From NCBI GenBank assembly GCA_030525525.1, contig JAUNEN010000005.1:25459-80231 (forward strand): a stretch of DNA of 54,773 nucleotides, given 5' to 3'. How positions within the stretch are numbered: the first letter of the stretch is position 1; every line of letters starts with the position of its first letter. Under the pieces are notes generated by a model that ran no database searches, was not told where the DNA came from, and was given only the letters and a program-made list of their open reading frames with translations. The position numbers and the translations under genes were made by a program. Below are positions 50,203 to 54,773 of the stretch, one piece after another. Source of the DNA: Erysipelotrichaceae bacterium. Lineage in GTDB: Bacteria; Bacillota_I; Bacilli_A; Erysipelotrichales; Erysipelotrichaceae.

Positions 50203-51141
50203 ATGGAAAATCCCCGGATTGTCTTTTTCGGCACCCCCGCATTTGCGGCGTCGATGCTGAAAGTCCTGATTGAAATGAACTATCACGTCGTACTTGCTGT
50301 CACTCAGCCTGATAAGCCGGTAGGACGCAAAAAGATTATACAGAGAACACCGGCTGCGAAACTCGCTGATGAAAACGGAATCCCTGTGCTTCAGCCGGGC
50401 AAACTGAAGGAGGGCATTGACGAGATTCTTGCTTATCAGCCTGATCTCATCGTAACATGCGCATACGGACAGTTTGTGCCTTCCCGCATTCTTGAAGCGC
50501 CAGCCCTTGGATGCATCAACATTCATCCTTCGCTTCTGCCCCGTTACAGAGGCGGCGCCCCGATCCAGAGAGCGATCATGAACGGCGACAGTGAAACAGG
50601 TGTGTGTCTGATGGAAATGACGAAGGCGATGGATGCCGGACGCGTCTATGCCAGAGCATATTGCGATATTGACCCGGATGAAACCGGCAGCGAGCTTTTC
50701 GCAAAGCTTGAAAAGGTCAGTGCCGATCTTTTAAGAAATAACATCGCCGCCTATATTGACGGAAAGCTGGAAGGTATCCCGCAGGCAGAAGAAGGCATTG
50801 TGATTGCGCCGAACATCGCCCGTGAAGAAGAAAAGGTATCCTTCTTAAATGAAGATGTTGATACAATCTATAACCATATGAGAGCCCTGATTGAAGAGCC
50901 GGTCAGCTATGGCATGATCGAGGGAAAAAGAATCAAGTTTGCCAAAGTCCGCAAGGAAAAGGCAGATCATGAAATTCCCGCAGGAACGCTTGTCGGCTTT
51001 GAGAATCACGCCATGAAGATTGCGGCGAAAGGCGGATATATCCTGGCGTATGAAATTCAGCCGGAAGGCAGGAGCCGCATGAGTGCGGATGCGTTTGCAA
51101 ACGGCGCCGGACGGGCACTTTTGAACAGACGTTTTGAGTAG
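50203..51141 (+). CDS. fmt: Methionyl-tRNA formyltransferase
   Basis: Formylates initiator Met-tRNA with 10-formyltetrahydrofolate. It has VFFGTPAFAASMLKVLIE, QPDKPVGR, the catalytic Asn/His region INIHPSLLPRYRGGAPIQRA, METGVCLM-type residues in SETGVCLMEMTKAMDAG and a C-terminal tRNA-binding domain. It has 312 residues, normal. AGGAGG precedes the ATG. Usually next to def or between priA and rsmB; here it lies between rpsT and lepA. Confidence 0.96.
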   Translation: MENPRIVFFGTPAFAASMLKVLIEMNYHVVLAVTQPDKPVGRKKIIQRTPAAKLADENGIPVLQPGKLKEGIDEILAYQPDLIVTCAYGQFVPSRILEAPALGCINIHPSLLPRYRGGAPIQRAIMNGDSETGVCLMEMTKAMDAGRVYARAYCDIDPDETGSELFAKLEKVSADLLRNNIAAYIDGKLEGIPQAEEGIVIAPNIAREEEKVSFLNEDVDTIYNHMRALIEEPVSYGMIEGKRIKFAKVRKEKADHEIPAGTLVGFENHAMKIAAKGGYILAYEIQPEGRSRMSADAFANGAGRALLNRRFE

Positions 51142-51147
51142 GTGAAT

Positions 51148-52959
51148 ATGAATCAGAAGAATATCAGAAATTTCTGCATTATTGCGCATATCGACCACGG
51201 CAAGTCTACACTGGCCGACCGCATTCTGGAAATGACCGATACTGTCAGTGAGCGCGATATGAAATCGCAGCTGCTCGATGATATGGATCTCGAGCGTGAA
51301 AGAGGCATTACAATCAAGCTCAATGCCGTTCAGCTGTCCTATCATGCAAAAGACGGTCAGGAATATATCTTCAACCTGATCGATACCCCGGGCCATGTCG
51401 ACTTCACTTATGAAGTATCAAGATCTCTTGCCGCATGCGAAGGTGCACTGCTTGTGGTGGATTCCACCCAGGGCGTACAGGCACAGACTCTTGCCAATAC
51501 ATATCTTGCTCTGGACAATGATCTTGAAATCCTTCCCGTCATCAACAAGGTTGATATGAACAACGCCCAGCCTGATCATACAAAGAAGGAAATTGAAGAC
51601 ATCATCGGCCTTGATTGCGAAGATGCGCCTTTGATCAGTGCAAGAACCGGTCTGAATGTCGATCAGGTTCTTGAACAGATTGTCACAAAAATCCCGGCAC
51701 CTTCAGGCGATAAGAATGCACCTCTGCAGGCGCTTGTCTTTGACTCGTTCTATGATCCTTATCGTGGCGTCATTGCGCTTGTGAGAGTGCGCGAAGGGAC
51801 ACTGAAGCCGGGCGACAAAATCCGCTTTATGGCAACCGGAGCTTCCTATGAAGTTCTTGAAACAGGTATCCGCAATCCCCGCGAAGTCAGAGTGAACGGA
51901 CTTCCGGCAGGAGATGTCGGCTGGTTTGCGGCATCGATCAAATCGATCCAGGACGTACGGGTCGGTGACACGGTCACAAGCGATACAAACCCGGCTGCCG
52001 AGCCGCTTTCCGGCTACCGCAAGCTCAATCCGATGGTTTACTGCGGTCTCTATCCGAGCGATGCGGCCAAATACGAAGATCTGAGAGACGCCCTTGACAA
52101 GCTTCAGCTCAATGACGCATCGCTTCATTATGAAGCAGAAACTTCCCAGGCACTGGGGTTCGGTTTCAGATGCGGCTTCCTTGGACTTCTGCATATGGAT
52201 GTCATTCAGGAAAGACTTGAAAGAGAATACAATCTGGATCTGATCTGTACGGCACCTTCGGTTATCTATCATGTCTATCTCAGCGACGGCTCGATGCTTG
52301 AAATCGACAACCCTGCAAAGATGCCGGATGCGTCAAGAATCGATCATGTCGAAGAGCCTTATGTCAGAGCAAGCATCATGGTTCCCGATGAATTTATCGG
52401 AGCGGTCATGGAACTGTGCCAGAATAAGCGCGGCATTTACTACTCGATGGACGTCATTGACGAAGGCAGAAATACGATTGTCTATGACATGCCGCTTTCC
52501 GAAATAATCTATGACTTCTTTGACAGACTCAAGTCCTGTTCAAAGGGATATGCTTCACTGGACTATGAACTGACAGGCTACCGCAAGGAAGATCTTGTCC
52601 GTATGGATATTCTGCTCAACGGCGAAACGGTCGATGCGCTTTCCGTCATTGTCCACCGCTCGGAAGCTTATAAGCGGGGCAGCGGCATCACCATCCGCCT
52701 TAAGGAACTGATCCCCAAGCAGCAGTTTGAAATTCCTGTTCAGGCAGCCATCGGCGGCAAAGTCATCGCCCGCACCAACATCAAGTCGCTGCGCAAGAAC
52801 GTCCTTGCAAAGTGCTATGGCGGCGATATCTCCAGAAAGAAGAAGCTGCTTGAAAAGCAGAAGGAAGGCAAGAAGCGCATGAAGGCAGTCGGCTCCGTGG
52901 TCATTCCCCAGGAGGCGTTCATGTCGGTTCTTTCAATGGAAAATGATCCTCAGAAATAA
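51148..52959 (+). CDS. lepA: Elongation factor 4 (LepA), back-translocating GTPase
   Basis: Ribosome-associated translational GTPase. G1 is [14 protein letters not shown]2 RERGITI, G3 DTPGHVDF, G4 NKVDM. The LepA-specific C-terminal region carries [17 protein letters not shown] and the near-terminal [12 protein letters not shown]. It has 603 residues, normal. A GTG at 51142 is in frame; ATG 51148 fits the family, with GTAGGTGA before it overlapping the end of fmt. Coupled to hemW by a 17-nt overlap. Confidence 0.97.
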   Translation: MNQKNIRNFCIIAHIDHGKSTLADRILEMTDTVSERDMKSQLLDDMDLERERGITIKLNAVQLSYHAKDGQEYIFNLIDTPGHVDFTYEVSRSLAACEGALLVVDSTQGVQAQTLANTYLALDNDLEILPVINKVDMNNAQPDHTKKEIEDIIGLDCEDAPLISARTGLNVDQVLEQIVTKIPAPSGDKNAPLQALVFDSFYDPYRGVIALVRVREGTLKPGDKIRFMATGASYEVLETGIRNPREVRVNGLPAGDVGWFAASIKSIQDVRVGDTVTSDTNPAAEPLSGYRKLNPMVYCGLYPSDAAKYEDLRDALDKLQLNDASLHYEAETSQALGFGFRCGFLGLLHMDVIQERLEREYNLDLICTAPSVIYHVYLSDGSMLEIDNPAKMPDASRIDHVEEPYVRASIMVPDEFIGAVMELCQNKRGIYYSMDVIDEGRNTIVYDMPLSEIIYDFFDRLKSCSKGYASLDYELTGYRKEDLVRMDILLNGETVDALSVIVHRSEAYKRGSGITIRLKELIPKQQFEIPVQAAIGGKVIARTNIKSLRKNVLAKCYGGDISRKKKLLEKQKEGKKRMKAVGSVVIPQEAFMSVLSMENDPQK

Positions 52960-54046
52960 ACCTGAATATCTTTATGTCCATGTGCCTTTCTGTGCATCAA
53001 TCTGCGCATACTGCGATTTTGCCCATACGGTCTACCGCACTTCAACCGTCAGATCATGGCTTGATGCACTCAGAAAGGAAATTCAGGCAAAGGAAATACG
53101 CAGGGATCTCAGAACCATCTATATCGGCGGCGGCACTCCGACTTCTCTGTCATATGAGGAGCTTAAAGAACTGCTTCAGATGTTATCGCCTTACAGCGAA
53201 CAGGTGATTGAATATACATGCGAAGTCAATCCCGAAACGATGGACACTCAGAAAGCAGAACTCATGGCAGAATATGGAATCAACCGGATTTCGATCGGCT
53301 ATCAATGTTCGCAGCCTGAACTTCTGAAGCTGCTCGGCCGTCACCACAGTTCAGAGACTGTTGAAGAAACGATGAAGGTATTCGCTTCATGCGGGATTGA
53401 CAATATTTCGCTTGATCTGATGTATTCACTTCCGACGCAATCGATGGACATGCTGAAGGAATCGGTCGAAAAAGCAATTGCCATGAATCCCGATCATCTT
53501 TCCTTATATTCACTGACGGTTGAAGAGAATACGGTCTTTTATAAAAAGCATCTCTCATCCCTTGATGAAGATACCGAAGCGGATATGTATGAATATATCT
53601 GTTCTTATTTGCCAAAGAGGGGATACGAACAGTATGAAATCTCCAACTTCGCAAAAAAGGGAAGGCAGTCGCTTCATAACCGCGCCTATTGGACCTACCG
53701 CGATTTTATAGGCATCTCATGCGGTGCCAGCGGCAAGGAAGGCATGAGGCGCTATGATCATACGAGATCTCTGAAGGAATATATCAATGATCCTTTGAAA
53801 ACCGAAGACATCCTGTTAAGCAAAGAGGATGCCATGTTTGAAATGGTCATGATGAATCTGAGACTTGTGGAAGGAATGTCGCTGAATCTATTTGAAGAGA
53901 CATTCGGTGTTTCCTTTGAAGATGCATTCAGGGGAAGATATGAAGAAATGATTGAGCGTAAGCTGCTGAGAATCAGCGACGGTATGATTGCATGTACAAA
54001 AAAAGGATATCCCATCCTGAATGACATTCTTTCCGATCTGCTTTGA
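52943..54046 (+). CDS. hemW: Radical SAM heme chaperone HemW (HemN-like)
   Basis: Radical-SAM protein that handles heme; homologous to coproporphyrinogen III dehydrogenase. The cluster motif is [10 protein letters not shown] (CxxxCxxCxF; HemN proper differs in its N-terminus and length), followed by [37 protein letters not shown] and [13 protein letters not shown]. It has 367 residues, the short HemW form. The usual GxQS after RISIG reads GYQCS. The start lies 17 nt inside lepA with a weak ribosome binding site. The lepA-hemW order is common in Firmicutes. Confidence 0.92.
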   Translation: MILRNKPEYLYVHVPFCASICAYCDFAHTVYRTSTVRSWLDALRKEIQAKEIRRDLRTIYIGGGTPTSLSYEELKELLQMLSPYSEQVIEYTCEVNPETMDTQKAELMAEYGINRISIGYQCSQPELLKLLGRHHSSETVEETMKVFASCGIDNISLDLMYSLPTQSMDMLKESVEKAIAMNPDHLSLYSLTVEENTVFYKKHLSSLDEDTEADMYEYICSYLPKRGYEQYEISNFAKKGRQSLHNRAYWTYRDFIGISCGASGKEGMRRYDHTRSLKEYINDPLKTEDILLSKEDAMFEMVMMNLRLVEGMSLNLFEETFGVSFEDAFRGRYEEMIERKLLRISDGMIACTKKGYPILNDILSDLL

Positions 54047-54101
54047 AGATTGAAGAGGGTTCATTCTTCTGATATGATTTTGAACATCGGGAGTAAATAA
54101 C

Positions 54102-54479
54102 ATGGCACAGAAACTCAAAAAAAGCAAAGTGAGAGCACGCTCCGCAAGAGCGATCGAAATGGAAGAAAAGAAGAACCAGGCGATCGCTGCCCATGAAGCG
54201 GAGATCAATAAAAAGCAGAAGGCAAAGCGCGACACGCTGACAACACTGTTCTGCTGGTATTCATTTGTCTCATCCATCTTCTCCATCTTCCTTGGATTCT
54301 GGGGAATCTTCTCCATTATGGCGGTCGGTTTCGGTATCGCCGGACTGAATCTGATGAAGAAGCAGGAGAGCGGAAACAAGCTCGATAAGTATGCTGCAAT
54401 CGCAGGTATTGTCATCGGCGTCATCTGGCTGATCGTACAGATTTACTATATGGTTGTGCGTCTGAATGCAGGGGCTTGA
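54102..54479 (+). CDS. Small membrane protein (DUF4190-like)
   Basis: 125 residues. The first 45 are highly charged ([20 protein letters not shown]), followed by two hydrophobic segments (about 50-80 with [19 protein letters not shown]; about 98-118 with [19 protein letters not shown]). The pattern of [15 protein letters not shown] and AAIAGIVIG resembles DUF4190-type proteins. GGGAGT lies 9 nt before the ATG, and an extended -10 (TGA-TATGAT, ending 54078) precedes it. Function unknown. Confidence 0.6.
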   Translation: MAQKLKKSKVRARSARAIEMEEKKNQAIAAHEAEINKKQKAKRDTLTTLFCWYSFVSSIFSIFLGFWGIFSIMAVGFGIAGLNLMKKQESGNKLDKYAAIAGIVIGVIWLIVQIYYMVVRLNAGA

Positions 54480-54495
54480 TTCATTGCGCTTTTGA

Positions 54496-54586
54496 TGCTA
54501 ATATAACTAAGCTTTCGGTCTGGGATTCCGCCTCCTCAAACGGCTTCTCGGTCCGGAACGTAAAAAGAAAGAAGAGGAAAAAAGAG
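54496..54586 (+). promoter_or_regulatory. rpsO promoter and structured leader
   Basis: TGC-TAATAT (54496-54504) is an extended -10. The roughly 75-nt leader that follows contains complementary blocks (TTCCG at 54526-54530 with CGGAA at 54554-54558; GCC with GGC inside), which could form an S15-binding hairpin for autoregulation. Pairing was judged by eye. Confidence 0.4.
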
Positions 54587-54773
54587 ATGTTAACAAAAGA
54601 AAAGATTGCTGAAATCGCTAAGAACTACGGACGCAGCGAAGGCGACACAGGTTCTGTTGAAGTACAGGTCGCTCTGCTGACTGAACAGATCAACGTTCTG
54701 ACTGAACACATGAAGAACAACAAGAAGGACTACTCCTCCAACAGAGGTCTGCTCAAGATGGTCGGCCGCAGAA
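54587..54773 (+). CDS. rpsO: 30S ribosomal protein S15 (partial, 3' end outside window)
   Basis: Primary 16S rRNA-binding protein of the platform. The visible 62 codons read [41 protein letters not shown] and [13 protein letters not shown], clear S15. About 27 residues are missing beyond the window edge. A GAGG-containing purine tract precedes the ATG. Confidence 0.96.
   Translation, partial: MLTKEKIAEIAKNYGRSEGDTGSVEVQVALLTEQINVLTEHMKNNKKDYSSNRGLLKMVGRR

Overview
The window looks like a chromosomal segment of a low-to-mid GC Firmicute (Bacillota), most plausibly an Erysipelotrichia-like lineage. This is inferred from Firmicutes-type gene order (priA-rsmB-rlmN-stp-prkC-rsgA-rpe-thiN-rpmB; phoH-ybeY-dgkA-cdd-era-recO-glyS-dnaG-rpoD-trmK; rpsT/lepA/hemW), strong AGGAGG ribosome binding sites, TTGxxx/TATAAT promoters, a CcpA-type cre site and a deviant FtsA. 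It is mostly housekeeping DNA. No tRNA, rRNA, CRISPR, insertion sequence or prophage was seen.

Layout. 1-2026 (minus): proC (cut by the window edge) and proA. 2118-11204: a tightly packed operon for replication restart, rRNA methylation, a PP2C phosphatase / PASTA kinase pair, RsgA, Rpe and thiamine pyrophosphokinase. 11250-11465 (minus): rpmB. 11636-14026: ftsA-ftsZ. 14145-15289 (minus): a coiled-coil membrane protein and a polysaccharide deacetylase. 15405-15866 (minus): free-methionine-R-sulfoxide reductase, divergent from 16077-20580, which holds metQ, an OatA-type acyltransferase, metN and metI. 20737-27620: two CorC/HlyC-like proteins, rsmE, mtaB, murE, deoC, rpsU. 27666-29599 (minus): an RpiR-type regulator and two DJ-1/PfpI proteins. 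29734-30408: a YoaK/DUF1275 protein. 30459-35734: a cell-surface locus (lipoprotein, large glucosaminidase, PASTA protein with a proline-rich tail cut off by three in-frame stops). 36039-39710: mglBAC sugar importer. 39778-40320: a degenerate HAD-like protein. 40390-49809: phoH through trmK. 49828-50091 (minus): rpsT. 50203-54773: fmt, lepA, hemW, a small membrane protein and the start of rpsO.

Most notable. (1) The metQ product is a circular permutation of the NlpA/MetQ fold: the segment normally at the C-terminus comes directly after the lipobox and the normal N-terminal segment follows, all in one intact 297-codon frame with a normal lipoprotein signal. Traces of the junction motif at both ends fit permutation by tandem duplication. 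It sits in a methionine import operon interrupted by a peptidoglycan O-acetyltransferase-like gene and faces a methionine sulfoxide reductase gene that appears leaderless. (2) FtsA has lost the ASKHA nucleotide-binding signatures but keeps its membrane-targeting helix. (3) A PASTA-protein gene ends in TAATAATAA, after which the same frame stays open for 165 codons encoding a PVPT-repeat linker and a small C-terminal domain. (4) The primary sigma factor carries a roughly 150-residue Lys/Ala/Thr-rich extension.

Start codons were chosen by Shine-Dalgarno spacing and family alignment from memory. Functional calls rest on recognised motifs and context; no database search was possible.
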